A stretch of 64,000 nucleotides of DNA from Bradyrhizobium canariense. Its GTDB lineage: Bacteria > Pseudomonadota > Alphaproteobacteria > Rhizobiales > Xanthobacteraceae. The stretch covers positions 143,197-207,196 of the forward strand of contig NZ_JAFCKJ010000013.1 of the NCBI RefSeq assembly GCF_018130465.1, read 5' to 3'. How positions within the stretch are numbered: the stretch's first letter is position 1; every line of letters begins with the position of its first letter. The position numbers and the translations under genes were made by a program. Under the pieces are notes generated by a model that searched no databases, had not been told where the DNA came from, and was given only the letters and a program-made list of their open reading frames with translations. Of this stretch, positions 39,999 through 49,552 are shown piece after piece.

Positions 39999-40336
39999 GG
40001 AAGAATAGGCCACTAGGAATTCTCCCAATTTTGCGGCTGATCGATCATACGGAGGTCTACCGTTCGTTGTTGGTCGAGGACAATGGAAATCTCATCAGAT
40101 CAGAATCGACCTCGCATCGTGTTGGATTTGCCATTCAGAACTCATGCCAGCTGGTTTTCGATCAACAGTCTTTGGTGCGGAACTGGTGCCGATTGTGGTC
40201 CCATTCGCATCAACGTTAATCCTGGCCCTTGCATTTCCGTTCAACAAATCGCGCATGCTCAAACCCAGATTTTCATTGAAAACTGAGCCCAAAAGTAAGA
40301 ATATTGCAACGCAGCAAATTAAGCAACGGGGTAGTG
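39999..40336. promoter_or_regulatory. Divergent control region between methyltransferase and acyltransferase genes
   Basis: These 338 bases contain no gene that I can support. They are AT-richer than the flanking genes, notably near the acyltransferase start, and must hold promoters for both directions. I found no perfect long repeat. Confidence 0.45.
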
Positions 40337-41548
40337 ATGGAGTCGACGCATAAGCACAAGCCTCACTATCTTCCGTTGGACAGTATTCGAGGAATCGCAG
40401 CGCTCTCAGTCGCGATCCATCATGTCATTCTGATGAAGGTTTTCCTTGCCGCCTTTTCGAACAAGGCGTGGTTCGACTTCGCCTTCTTTCACAATGCGTG
40501 GCTGTTCGTCGATTTGTTTTTCGTGTTGAGCGGAATCGTGATCTCGATCAGCTACACCGATGCGGATTTCGGCAAATTCTCGTTTCGCGATTTCATGGTC
40601 CGTCGCCTGGCGCGGATCTATCCGCTTCATATCGTGATGTTGTTCGCAATCCTGGTGTTTCGGTTTGCAAGGGTTGGCCTGGTGGCCGCGGGCCTGCTTG
40701 CAGTCACGTCCCCGCAATTCGAGGTCAACAACGCCTACACGTTCGTCCTGAACGTCTTCCTGCTTCATTCGCTCGGGTTCGTCGATTACCTCAGCTGGAA
40801 CGGCCCGAGCTGGAGCATCAGCGTGGAGTTCTACACCTATATCCTGTTCGCTCTGCTGCTGCTGTTCGCGCAGCGCCTGAACTCGCGGCCGTTTCTCTAC
40901 GCGGTCGCGGCCATTCTGGTGGTGGCAAACTGGCTCGTCATCGTCTTCGTGCTGCAAAAGAAGGATCTCGGCCTTCAGTACGATTTCGGCATTCTTCGTT
41001 GCGTCATGAGCTTCTTTCTCGGCGTTCTGGTGGTCCGGGTCGTGACGCCGCTGTCGAAGATAAAGGCGCCCGTCTATCAATTCGGTCTTCAGGCCGGCTC
41101 GCTCGTCGCGAGCTTCGGCCTTGTCGTGCTCGTCAGCGACTACCCGGCGGCCAGCTTTGCCGCGCCCTTCGTCTTCGCAAGCCTGCTTGCGACCTTGATG
41201 GCTTACCCGGGCGCGCCGTTGCTGCCGCGTCTGCTCGAGAGCAAGCCGTTGGTCTGGCTCGGCGCCCGATCGTACTCGATCTACATGGTGCACGCGTTCG
41301 TCATTCTTCTGGCGGAATATGCGGTACGGATCGTCGGGCCGCGGCCGATCGTGGCGATTGATTCGATCAGCCCCGGGCTCGCGGCAACGCTGACCTACGG
41401 CGTCATCATTGCCGCCGTCATCCTGCTTTCGGATTTCACCTATCGGCTGGTCGAGATCCCGGGCGGGAAATTCGTTCGTCGCCTGTTGCAGCGTGAGACG
41501 TCGTTTTCGACGGCTCAGACCGTCCGCACTTCGCGCCGCTTGAGCTAG
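40337..41548 (+). CDS. Acyltransferase 3 family protein, first
   Basis: The protein has 403 residues from ATG 40337 and 10 membrane helices. The family opening LPLDSIRGIAALSVAIHHVI has the Arg and paired His of the active site. VRRLARIYPLHI and WNGPSWSISVEFYTYILFAL are further conserved blocks. It probably adds acetyl or another acyl group to exopolysaccharide repeat units in the inner membrane. It heads a plus-strand group with a polymerase-like gene and two more acyltransferases. Confidence 0.9.
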   Translation: MESTHKHKPHYLPLDSIRGIAALSVAIHHVILMKVFLAAFSNKAWFDFAFFHNAWLFVDLFFVLSGIVISISYTDADFGKFSFRDFMVRRLARIYPLHIVMLFAILVFRFARVGLVAAGLLAVTSPQFEVNNAYTFVLNVFLLHSLGFVDYLSWNGPSWSISVEFYTYILFALLLLFAQRLNSRPFLYAVAAILVVANWLVIVFVLQKKDLGLQYDFGILRCVMSFFLGVLVVRVVTPLSKIKAPVYQFGLQAGSLVASFGLVVLVSDYPAASFAAPFVFASLLATLMAYPGAPLLPRLLESKPLVWLGARSYSIYMVHAFVILLAEYAVRIVGPRPIVAIDSISPGLAATLTYGVIIAAVILLSDFTYRLVEIPGGKFVRRLLQRETSFSTAQTVRTSRRLS

Positions 41549-41562
41549 GAGACCTGCCGAAG

Positions 41563-42846
41563 GTGACGTCGCAACAGGAAAACAATCTCACGCCGATGGC
41601 CCTCAACATCGAGGCGGTCGCGCTCGCGCTGTACTTCATCCGGGACGCCTTCGGCGGCGCGATGAGGTACTACACCAGCATCTTTCACGTCTCGGCTCTT
41701 TGGTTCACCCCCGATGCCGTCGCTGTGCTTTGCGTCGGCATCTTCGTCACGCGCTGCATCATGCAGAATCGCAACGTCGTTGCTCTCCTCGTCTTCGTGC
41801 AGATCATCCTGTCGTTGATCCTGGGGTATTTCTTCCTGGGCACCTTCAATGCGCTGCTGTCGTCGTTCAAGATGATGATCCCGGTATTTGCAGGCTTTTG
41901 CTTCTGCGATGCCTATCTCGGAAACCACAAGAAGCTGCTCTGGGTCATCGCGACCACGTTCTATATCTCGCTTGCCGGCGTGCTCGTCGCCGCCCACTGG
42001 ACGTTCCCCTGGGTGGGCTTCAAATACGAATCCTTTGGCGCCACCCGCGAGGCGGGCCGGCTCTGGTGGTCGTTCGCAGAGCAAAGGATTTCGGGCTTTG
42101 CCGCCGACAATACGATGGCTGCCTACTTCATCCTGATCACGTTCGTGCTGACCTCGATCCGCAAGAGCGTGTTTTGGTGCCTGATCTTCGGCATCCCCTC
42201 GATCTACGCGATACGCCTCACGACCAGCAAGACGACCATGGTCGTTCTCGCGCTCTATCTTGGCTGCCTGCTGGTGGTTCGCTGGCTTCCGGAGGCCCGG
42301 CGCCTTCCCGTACTGCGTGCGATATCGTTGTCCTCCTATCTCGCCATCCTGGTGCCGATCGCGTTGATGCTCTTCGTGTCGGGAACCGGCCTGACCAAGA
42401 CCTCCACGTTCTTCAGCCTGCAGGACCGCATCAACAACAGCTGGCAGCTGCCATTCGTCTATCTGCAGCAGCTGATGCCGGTCGGAGTTCTCACCGGCTG
42501 CGGCGTCGGCTGCTTCAACTACCCGCAGCAGCTGTTCTCGCCGCTGGCGTCGTATTGGGTGCCGGTCGACAATTTCTACATCGGGACCTACCTGATGTTC
42601 GGCTTGCCGTTCGTGCTGTTCATGGCGGTCGTGATCCGCGCGTCGTTCCTGATCACCGACGTCTACAAGCTGTCCACGATATTCGTGATGAACCTGTTTA
42701 CCATCACGGTGCTGTGTTATGGCCCCGCGACCGGTCTGTTGATGATCTCGTTCGGATTCAGCGAGGTGTTCTCGAAGCGCGCCTCCCGGGCCATGCAGGG
42801 AGGCCCGCGGCTGGCGCCCGCGCAGCAGCCGCTCACCGCAGAATGA
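41563..42846 (+). CDS. Polymerase-like polytopic membrane protein (Wzy-like), second
   Basis: The protein has 427 residues from GTG 41563, with AGGAGA ten bases upstream and overlapping the previous stop. About 10-12 membrane helices surround a periplasmic part (LQDRINNSWQLPFVYLQQLM, then VGVLTGCGVGCFNYPQQLF, then PVDNFYIGTYLMFGLPF) with the G.G.GCF and DN..I motifs seen in O-antigen/exopolysaccharide polymerases. It sits among acyltransferase genes on the plus strand. The polymerase assignment is from topology and these motifs only. Confidence 0.72.
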   Translation: MTSQQENNLTPMALNIEAVALALYFIRDAFGGAMRYYTSIFHVSALWFTPDAVAVLCVGIFVTRCIMQNRNVVALLVFVQIILSLILGYFFLGTFNALLSSFKMMIPVFAGFCFCDAYLGNHKKLLWVIATTFYISLAGVLVAAHWTFPWVGFKYESFGATREAGRLWWSFAEQRISGFAADNTMAAYFILITFVLTSIRKSVFWCLIFGIPSIYAIRLTTSKTTMVVLALYLGCLLVVRWLPEARRLPVLRAISLSSYLAILVPIALMLFVSGTGLTKTSTFFSLQDRINNSWQLPFVYLQQLMPVGVLTGCGVGCFNYPQQLFSPLASYWVPVDNFYIGTYLMFGLPFVLFMAVVIRASFLITDVYKLSTIFVMNLFTITVLCYGPATGLLMISFGFSEVFSKRASRAMQGGPRLAPAQQPLTAE

Positions 42847-42900
42847 TCGGGGCGATCGACACAATGCCCTGGGACCACACATCGATTGGAGAGCAGAGTA

Positions 42901-43998
42901 ATGCATAACCGCTTGGCATTTGTGGACGCTCTGCGCGGCATCGCGGTGCTGGCCGTGGTCCTCCAGCATCTTCTCGAGCAGATTATTCTGAGCGGAACCA
43001 CCGACGCATTCTACGGGCCGCTTCACGACATTTCCGGCCACTATTTCAACTTCGGCCGCTTCGGGGTCGTGCTGTTCTTCTTTGTCAGCGGTTTCGTCAT
43101 TCCCTACAGCTTTCCGAAGAGCTCCGCGCCGGTGAAGGACTTTGCAGTCAGCCGCTTCTTTCGGCTTTATCCGAGCTATTGGCTGTCGATCCTGATCGCG
43201 GTGATCCTCACGCCGATCATCGAGAACAAGGTTTTTCCGATCTGGCAGATCTCCGCCAATCTGACGATGTTCCAGATGTTCGTCGGGGTGCCCAACATCC
43301 GGATCGCCTACTGGTCGCTGGCCGTCGAACTGATCTTCTACATCGCCTGCGTCGCCCTGTTCGTCGCCGGCTTCCTCAATCGCAGGCTGACGGCCGTGTG
43401 TATCGTCGTCGCCGTGTCGCTCGTGGGAATCCTCGGTCCCGCGCTGGTTCATTATTGGCTGTTCTGGCGGCTGCTGGAGCTGGCGTTGAATCTGACGGCG
43501 ATGTTCACGGGCAAGGTCGCGCGCGACGTGCTGATGGAGCGCCGGCTGTCGCCCTGGTATCTGGTCGTCTGCGTCACGCTCTATTGCGCTTTCGCCATCA
43601 ACATCGCGTTCAAGCTGTATGGCGGCGACTATCACGAGAACTTCTTCCACGGCTATTCGATCGGGCTTTCCTACGTGGCGGCCGCGCTGGTGTTCCTGGC
43701 ATTCGCCGTGTTCGGGGAGGGCAGGCCCTGGCGGGCGCTCGCCTTCGTGGGCGTGATCAGCTACTCGATCTATCTGATGCATGCCTATGTGATGAGTCTC
43801 GCGCTCTATTTCGTCGGGACAGGCGGTGGCCCGGCTCAGTGGCTGGTGTTCGTCGTCGGCGTGGTAGCGGCGTCCATCGTGGTGAGCTGGATTTCCTATG
43901 TCCTCGTCGAGAAGCCGACCATCTCGTTCGGTCGCCGTTATCGATCGGCGCCGCGCCGCGCGGCCATGACCGAAGCGCCGTTACCGGCCGCGGAATAG
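42901..43998 (+). CDS. Acyltransferase 3 family protein, second
   Basis: The protein has 365 residues from ATG 42901, with GGAGAGCAG just upstream. AFVDALRGIAVLAVVLQHLL is the acyltransferase-3 opening with Arg and His. VSRFFRLYPSYWLSI and IAYWSLAVELIFYIACVALF are the other family blocks. It has 10 membrane helices. It probably acylates a different position of the repeat unit from the other two family members encoded here. Confidence 0.9.
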   Translation: MHNRLAFVDALRGIAVLAVVLQHLLEQIILSGTTDAFYGPLHDISGHYFNFGRFGVVLFFFVSGFVIPYSFPKSSAPVKDFAVSRFFRLYPSYWLSILIAVILTPIIENKVFPIWQISANLTMFQMFVGVPNIRIAYWSLAVELIFYIACVALFVAGFLNRRLTAVCIVVAVSLVGILGPALVHYWLFWRLLELALNLTAMFTGKVARDVLMERRLSPWYLVVCVTLYCAFAINIAFKLYGGDYHENFFHGYSIGLSYVAAALVFLAFAVFGEGRPWRALAFVGVISYSIYLMHAYVMSLALYFVGTGGGPAQWLVFVVGVVAASIVVSWISYVLVEKPTISFGRRYRSAPRRAAMTEAPLPAAE

Positions 43999-44002
43999 CG
44001 AA

Positions 44003-45073
44003 GTGGACACTCAGACGAAATCCAGCAGTGCTGCGCCGGCATCGTTCTTGCCGGCGATCCAGGGGCTGCGGGGTGTCGCGGCAATGAGCGTGCTGCTCGT
44101 GCACATGTACGTCATGCCGTTGCTGGCGGGATTTCTGCCGCAACTGCCGCCCTGGTTTCACGCGATTGCCAACACGGGCGGCCATGGTGTCGAGCTGTTC
44201 TTCATGATCAGCGGATATCTGATTCCGGCAAGCCTCGTGCGCCACGGCGACGTGTCGGCCTTCTTCTATGACCGCTGCATGCGCATCCTGCCGGTGTTCG
44301 GAGTGCTGCATGTCGCGTTGTTCACGATCGGACCGATCGTCGGATACAAATTCTTCAAGGGGATCGACGTCGTCACCTATATCGAATTGTTCGTCGCCAA
44401 TCTGTTGTTTCTGCCCGATGTGCTCGGCCTGCCGCTGGGACAGCAGAATGCCTGGACCTTGAGCTATGAATGGGCCTTCTACATCTGGTTCGCCGCGATC
44501 TTCGTGTCGCGCAGGCGCGGCCATTGGCTCGCAACCTGGGTACTGGTCGGCGTCGCCGTCGCGGCGGTCGCCTATCGCCCGAACGCGGCGTTCTTCGGAG
44601 TAGGCATGCTCCTGAGCCGTGTGAACTTCCGACTCATGGTCGCTGGATGGCGCGGCTTGCTCGCTGGCACGCTCTGTGTGATCGCGATGTACGGCTCCCT
44701 GGAGTATCTGCATGCGCTGCCGGCGCTGCTTCCGGGCCTGTTGCTGTTCGCGATGGTTCTCAGTCCGGGGTCCGGCGTTGTGACGCTGCTGGAGGCGCCT
44801 TCGCTGCAATATCTCGGGAAGATCAGCTACAGCCTCTATCTGGTACATCCGTTCGCGCTCTATCCGCTTCAGGCGCTCGGTGCCAAGTTCGTCGCGGGCG
44901 GCGCAAATCCATGGCTGCTATGGGCCGGATTCGTCGCGATTGGCCTGCCGGTCGCCTTGGTCGCGTCGGCATTGAGTTACAGATTGATCGAGGTGGGGCT
45001 GCGCCGCAGGCTCGACCGGATGCTGCGGGGAACGCCGACCCTTCGCGCCGAAGAGCTGCAGCAACGTGCCTGA
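44003..45073 (+). CDS. Acyltransferase 3 family protein, third
   Basis: The protein has 356 residues from GTG 44003, five bases after the previous stop. LPAIQGLRGVAAMSVLLVHM, then MISGYLIPASLV, then QQNAWTLSYEWAFYIWFA are the family blocks. Three such genes in one locus suggest several acyl decorations or alternative acyl donors. It shares a short linker with the preceding acyltransferase gene and so is co-transcribed. Confidence 0.88.
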   Translation: MDTQTKSSSAAPASFLPAIQGLRGVAAMSVLLVHMYVMPLLAGFLPQLPPWFHAIANTGGHGVELFFMISGYLIPASLVRHGDVSAFFYDRCMRILPVFGVLHVALFTIGPIVGYKFFKGIDVVTYIELFVANLLFLPDVLGLPLGQQNAWTLSYEWAFYIWFAAIFVSRRRGHWLATWVLVGVAVAAVAYRPNAAFFGVGMLLSRVNFRLMVAGWRGLLAGTLCVIAMYGSLEYLHALPALLPGLLLFAMVLSPGSGVVTLLEAPSLQYLGKISYSLYLVHPFALYPLQALGAKFVAGGANPWLLWAGFVAIGLPVALVASALSYRLIEVGLRRRLDRMLRGTPTLRAEELQQRA

Positions 45074-45166
45074 CCGCATCTGTCTCCTGTTGCCTGCGAA
45101 CGCGGCATCACCATGTCCTGCTTCACGATTCCGGCGGGCGAGCAAAGAATTCGAGGTTGTCCAAGC

Positions 45167-46624
45167 ATGATGATCCGCAGCGTATCCTTCATGTCGGTGG
45201 TGAACATCAGCCGGGCCTCAACCCAGGTTGCGATCAACATCATCTCGGCCCGGTTCATCACGCCCCACGACTACGGGCTGGTCGCGTTCTCGATGTCGTT
45301 CATCCTGTTCATCGCGCTATTGACCGACCTCGGGCTCTCCAGCGCGATCGTGCGTCATCCGGATCTCGATCGCAGGCAGGTGGGCGCGGCGGCGACGCTG
45401 ATCACGCTGTTCGGCGCGTTGCTGGCCATTTCGATTTGCCTCGGCGCGCCTGCGCTGTCGAGCGTTTCCAATCTCGAGGGGCTGACATCGGTGCTGGCGG
45501 GCCTGGCGCTCTCGATCGTGTTTGCCGTCGCTGCGGTGGCGCCCCGCGCTTTGCTCGAGCGACATCTCGACTACCAGAGGATTGCCGCGATCGAGGGCTC
45601 GGCGGTCGCAATCGGATTCCTCACCTATCTAGTCGCGCTCCTGTGCGGGGTCGGTGTGATGGCGCTGGTGCTTTATCAGATCGCCATGCATCTGGTGAGG
45701 GCCATCGCCTTCACCGTGATCGTGCGAAAGCAGATGACGTTCAATTTCGAATGGTCTCGACTGAAGCCGTTGATGGCCTTTGGCGGCTGGGTGCTGCTGA
45801 CCAATGCCCTTAACTTTCTGGCGCGGACCGCCGGCCCGATCCTGATCGGCATCTATCTGGGGGCGGCGAGCGTGGGTCTCTATGGTTTCGCGAACCAGTT
45901 CATGATCATGCCGCTTGTCGTCCTGGCGTGGCCGGCCAGCAACGTGCTGATGTCGGCGTTGGGTCCGCAGGCCGGCCTGGTGCCGGAGAGCAAGTCATCG
46001 CTCACCATGGCGACCATGGCGATGACGGCGCTGGTGACGTTTCCCGGCATGTTCTACTTCGTCTTCGGCACCGGATTTCTGGTGGATCATCTGCTCGATC
46101 CCAAGTGGCACGAAGCCATCTGGCTGATGAAGGTGCTCGCGCCGATCGGAGCAGTGCAGTCGATCGCCGCCTACAGCGGCTCCGTCATTCTCGCGCGCGG
46201 CGAGGGTAGCTTGAATTTTCGCCTGAGCGTCATCAACAGTCTCGTCTTCTTTGGAACGTTCGTTTTCATGCTGCCTTACGGGCTGCATGTGTTTGCGATT
46301 GGCTATGCCGTTACGGGCCTGGCGATGGCCGCGCTGTCGTTGGTCGTCGTATTCTACAAGATAGATGCTTCTGGGATGTCCTTGGTCAATGCGTTCCTGC
46401 CGCCGACTGTCGCGAGTTGCCTCGGCGTTGCGGTTGTCTGGTCGATGTTCGGGGCTGACCCGGGCACGTTCATGAGCTGGCTCAAGGCGACCGCGACTTA
46501 TGCCGCCGTCGTCCTGCTCGTCTATCTCGGCTGGAGAAAGATCATCGGCCTGCACTTTACGACCATGCGGAAATCGCTCATCGGGCGGAAATCCAGCGAA
46601 GCAGCTGCAGCGCAGCCCGCCTGA
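45167..46624 (+). CDS. Polysaccharide flippase (MOP superfamily, Wzx-like), first
   Basis: The protein has 485 residues from ATG 45167, with GAGG upstream, and about 14 membrane helices. The start RSVSFMSVVNISRASTQVAI, then ARFITPHDYGLVAFSMSFIL, is the oligosaccharide flippase (PF13440-type) pattern of lipopolysaccharide and exopolysaccharide translocases. It moves lipid-linked repeat units across the inner membrane. A palindrome follows before the convergent GT2 gene. Confidence 0.9.
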   Translation: MMIRSVSFMSVVNISRASTQVAINIISARFITPHDYGLVAFSMSFILFIALLTDLGLSSAIVRHPDLDRRQVGAAATLITLFGALLAISICLGAPALSSVSNLEGLTSVLAGLALSIVFAVAAVAPRALLERHLDYQRIAAIEGSAVAIGFLTYLVALLCGVGVMALVLYQIAMHLVRAIAFTVIVRKQMTFNFEWSRLKPLMAFGGWVLLTNALNFLARTAGPILIGIYLGAASVGLYGFANQFMIMPLVVLAWPASNVLMSALGPQAGLVPESKSSLTMATMAMTALVTFPGMFYFVFGTGFLVDHLLDPKWHEAIWLMKVLAPIGAVQSIAAYSGSVILARGEGSLNFRLSVINSLVFFGTFVFMLPYGLHVFAIGYAVTGLAMAALSLVVVFYKIDASGMSLVNAFLPPTVASCLGVAVVWSMFGADPGTFMSWLKATATYAAVVLLVYLGWRKIIGLHFTTMRKSLIGRKSSEAAAAQPA

Positions 46625-46626
46625 CG

Positions 46627-46640
46627 GGCCGCATGCGGCC
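46627..46640. terminator. 14-base perfect palindrome between convergent genes
   Basis: GGCCGCATGCGGCC reads the same on both strands and lies between the flippase stop and the GT2 stop. It could form a bidirectional terminator, although no T-run is present. Confidence 0.35.
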
Positions 46641-46668
46641 ACGCCGGCCCGGGGCGTCGTTCGTATGA

Positions 46669-47634
46669 CTAGCTGTTGGCCGTGGCCTTGCGTCGGGCTG
46701 CCAGCGCGCGGTCCCACTTGTCGAACGCCGCCGGCGCAATGGTGCCGATCATTGCGGCCGCAATGATGAGTGTTGGCCTCGCAAACCGGCCGCTCTTCGC
46801 CATCGACTGCACCATCGTTCGCATGGCTCGCGCGTGCCGGCCCAGGATCACGTCGTTCCGCGCATTGTGTTCAGCCGCGATGGCGCGTGCGATCTTCATT
46901 TCAGATGCAGTGAAATGCTGGGCAACATCGGCGAAGAACGCGTTGTCCCAGTGTTCCTGGTTCAGGATATATCCGCTCGCTTCGGAGTGTGAGTAGCTTG
47001 CGCGATGAATGACGCGAGAAGAATCAAATTCATCGACAAATCCGACGTCACCCTGACCGAGCAGATGAACAATGAAGGCGTGATCCTCGCGATACCGCAA
47101 GTGTTCGTTCATGAAGTTGAAGCGGCTGGCCGCGTCGCGCCGGAAAAACAGCGTCGAGGTGATCGAATGGATGCGGTTGTTGAGAACGGCGACTGCGAAT
47201 TGCTTCTTCTCGCCGGAATACTGCGCAAATCTGTTCTCGTAGATCAGGCCGCCGTCCTCGTCGACCGTTCTGGAATTGCAGACGACCAGGGCCCGCGCGT
47301 TGCCGCCGGGTTCAGACATGAGCGCATGCTGGCGCTCCAGTTTGCTTGGATGCCAGATATCGTCTGCGTCGAGCAGCGCAACATATGAGCAGTTGGCCGA
47401 CTCCATTGCGGTATTGCGAGCCGCTGCCGGGCCGCGATTGGGTTGGGTGATCAGGGTGAAGCCGAAAGTTTCCTTCAGCTTCCCGAGTTCGTCCTTTGCT
47501 TCATCGGAGGAACCGTCGTCGACGATGATGATCTCGCGGGGCTGCAACGTCTGGTTGGCAACGGCGGTCAGAGTCGTTTGCAGTTTGTCGGCGTTGTTAT
47601 AGAACGGAATAACAACCGAAATATCCCCGGGCAT
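46669..47634 (-). CDS. Glycosyltransferase family 2
   Basis: The protein has 321 residues from ATG 47634. The GT-A fold is clear: ISVVIPFYNNADKLQTTLTA at the N-terminus, IIIVDDGSSDEA, NRGPAAARNTAM and the metal-binding ALLDADDIWHPSKLE (DxDD). YREDHAFIVHLLGQ supplies the catalytic-base region (ED). It adds one sugar of the repeat unit in the cytosol at the membrane. The last 60 residues include one hydrophobic helix that may anchor it. Confidence 0.92.
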   Translation of the reverse strand: MPGDISVVIPFYNNADKLQTTLTAVANQTLQPREIIIVDDGSSDEAKDELGKLKETFGFTLITQPNRGPAAARNTAMESANCSYVALLDADDIWHPSKLERQHALMSEPGGNARALVVCNSRTVDEDGGLIYENRFAQYSGEKKQFAVAVLNNRIHSITSTLFFRRDAASRFNFMNEHLRYREDHAFIVHLLGQGDVGFVDEFDSSRVIHRASYSHSEASGYILNQEHWDNAFFADVAQHFTASEMKIARAIAAEHNARNDVILGRHARAMRTMVQSMAKSGRFARPTLIIAAAMIGTIAPAAFDKWDRALAARRKATANS

Positions 47635-47914
47635 CACACCAGCCTCTCTTCGTATTGAGCAACGTCGGATCCGTTGCTTCGCAGTTCCATCAATGGTGAT
47701 CGGCTCTGGCAAGATGAGCCACCGCGAGAACTAGCAGATCGCTGCGGATCGCGGGCCATAAAATCATCGTTTCCAGAGCTAGTCAAAGATTGCCGGCCGC
47801 GCACCACCGCGAAGAAGTCGCCGTTTTTGTGGGATGAATGCGATTACGGGCGATGGATGACGTCGTGCTGTCACACAATCGACACTGCAAGGGCAGCCGG
47901 CAGGTCGATCGCTA

Positions 47915-49306
47915 TCAGGCCTCGTCGTGACGCAGGAAATCGCCGAACCACACGATGGCCAATGTGACCGCCGCCGCCACCAGGATCTTGCCGAGGAGCC
48001 AGGCCAGCGGTTCGGAAGGCAATGCGGCAAGCCCACCGACGACGGCCGAGCCGATCGCCGTCAACAGCACGAGACCCGGGCGCGGGTAGGCGCCAAATCG
48101 GATCGTCGGCCCGCAAGCTGCCAGAATCACCAGTGCGGTGGCCAGCGCGGCGCTGGCAAGCGCGGTTGTCGGCGCCGCGCTTGCGAGACTGCTGGCAAAG
48201 ACGAAAGTGGAGATGAGGGCCAGTTGACCGGCGGCGATCAGAATGAGGCGCAGGGCCGCTTTCTGAAGGTGCGGGACAAGCGCCAATGTGGCCTGAAGGT
48301 GCGTATGCAGGAAATAGAAGATCGCCACGCTTGGCGTCGCGGCGAGGAAGCTCGCGATCAGGGCCGGCGGAACGAAGAGCCTTGCAGCGTCCGGAATGAA
48401 TGCGATCAATCCGCCCAACATCAGCGCGGTGGAGCAGAACGCGAGTTCGAACAGCTCGGCCGCAGCTCGCTGCGCGTCCTTCCTGGTCCCGGTGTCGTAA
48501 CGCAGCACGACATCGGGGTAGCTGATGGTGTGAATGGCCGAGAGCAGCACGGAGAACGGCCTCTGGAGGAGGTCGATCGCCATCGAGAAGCCGGCGCTCG
48601 CGCTCGAGGTGATTCCGAAACGACCGACGATCATGAAGCGGATGAGGATCGGGGCGGACAGGTGGACCACCGACGCACCTGACGCCAGCATCCCGTAGCG
48701 GGCAAAGGCGGACAGGTCCGACTTCCGGGTGAGTCGGGGAGACCAGTTGAGCAAGGTGCGGTCGATCAGCGAGCCGAGAGCCAGGCCAAGGCCGTGGCCG
48801 GCGAGCATGCCGACAAGCGCCGCTTCCGCCGTGCCTTGGAGCTTGGCGCCGACGGTCGCGCCCACAAGAAGAAGGGTGGCGCGGCAGATCATCAAGATCG
48901 ATGCCGAGGACAATCTGCCCGCGACCCGGATCATCATGTAATGGAGGTCGACGGTCCCCTGCACGATCGTGACGGCGAGCGCTATTCCGATCAGGGACAT
49001 CGGAACCCGGCCGGACAGTGCGGCAAGCGCTGCGGCCGCGATCAGGGTGGCGATGCTGAGTGCGAGCGCACTGAACAGGGATGATTGCAGTCGCGGCGTC
49101 TCGTCTCCCTGGCTGGATGAGAGGAAACGCTGACCTGAAAGCTGCAGCCATTCGAAGGCGACCACCGAGGCGAGCTGGCTCACGGCAACCGTCAGGGAAT
49201 ATGTCGTGTAAGACGCCGGCTCAAGCAGATGGCTGAGCGCCAGAATGAGGAGGATCGCGACCAGGCTTTGATAGAAATAGCTGCCGAGAGCAAGGAGACG
49301 AAGCAT
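47915..49306 (-). CDS. Polysaccharide flippase-like membrane protein, second
   Basis: The protein has 463 residues with 12-14 membrane helices and no large loops, similar in outline to MOP-superfamily flippases (LLALGSYFYQSLVAILLILA, then YTTYSLTVAVSQLASVVAFE at the start). It differs strongly from the other flippase 1.3 kb away. The locus thus holds two translocase candidates. It lies directly downstream of the large repeat protein in sequence but is read in the same minus direction, after that gene's promoter-distal terminator. Confidence 0.78.
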   Translation of the reverse strand: MLRLLALGSYFYQSLVAILLILALSHLLEPASYTTYSLTVAVSQLASVVAFEWLQLSGQRFLSSSQGDETPRLQSSLFSALALSIATLIAAAALAALSGRVPMSLIGIALAVTIVQGTVDLHYMMIRVAGRLSSASILMICRATLLLVGATVGAKLQGTAEAALVGMLAGHGLGLALGSLIDRTLLNWSPRLTRKSDLSAFARYGMLASGASVVHLSAPILIRFMIVGRFGITSSASAGFSMAIDLLQRPFSVLLSAIHTISYPDVVLRYDTGTRKDAQRAAAELFELAFCSTALMLGGLIAFIPDAARLFVPPALIASFLAATPSVAIFYFLHTHLQATLALVPHLQKAALRLILIAAGQLALISTFVFASSLASAAPTTALASAALATALVILAACGPTIRFGAYPRPGLVLLTAIGSAVVGGLAALPSEPLAWLLGKILVAAAVTLAIVWFGDFLRHDEA

Positions 49307-49494
49307 GGCTTGGTGGCTTCCGGCCTTTTCCGGTATGCCCGGATGCGGTCTGACACGACACGGGCAGCGCTGAATATCGGCCTCTCGGGCAGGCCAGCCA
49401 CCTTAGAACATGCGCAACAGGGGGACGCAACGATTTTGCAATGACGGCCGTTCCCACCCTTTTGCAGACGGCGTGCCGATGATCCGGTTGCACG

Positions 49495-49520
49495 AAAAAC
49501 GGGCTGCGTTGCAGCCCGTT
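49495..49520 (-). terminator. Intrinsic terminator of the large repeat-protein gene
   Basis: On the minus strand AACGGGCTGC pairs perfectly with GCAGCCCGTT (plus coordinates 49511-49520 and 49498-49507) around a three-base loop, and the transcript then runs into TTTTT. It lies 33 bases after the stop of the large gene. Confidence 0.88.
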
Positions 49521-49552
49521 CTGCTCGTCTGACAGTCCGTGAGCTCGGTCGG

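Noticed and set aside
41545-43782. Minus-strand frame of 745 codons across the polymerase-like and acyltransferase genes
   Set aside because: Its translation is His/Arg/Glu/Gln-rich, the usual antisense look of hydrophobic membrane-protein genes. The plus-strand genes have family motifs.
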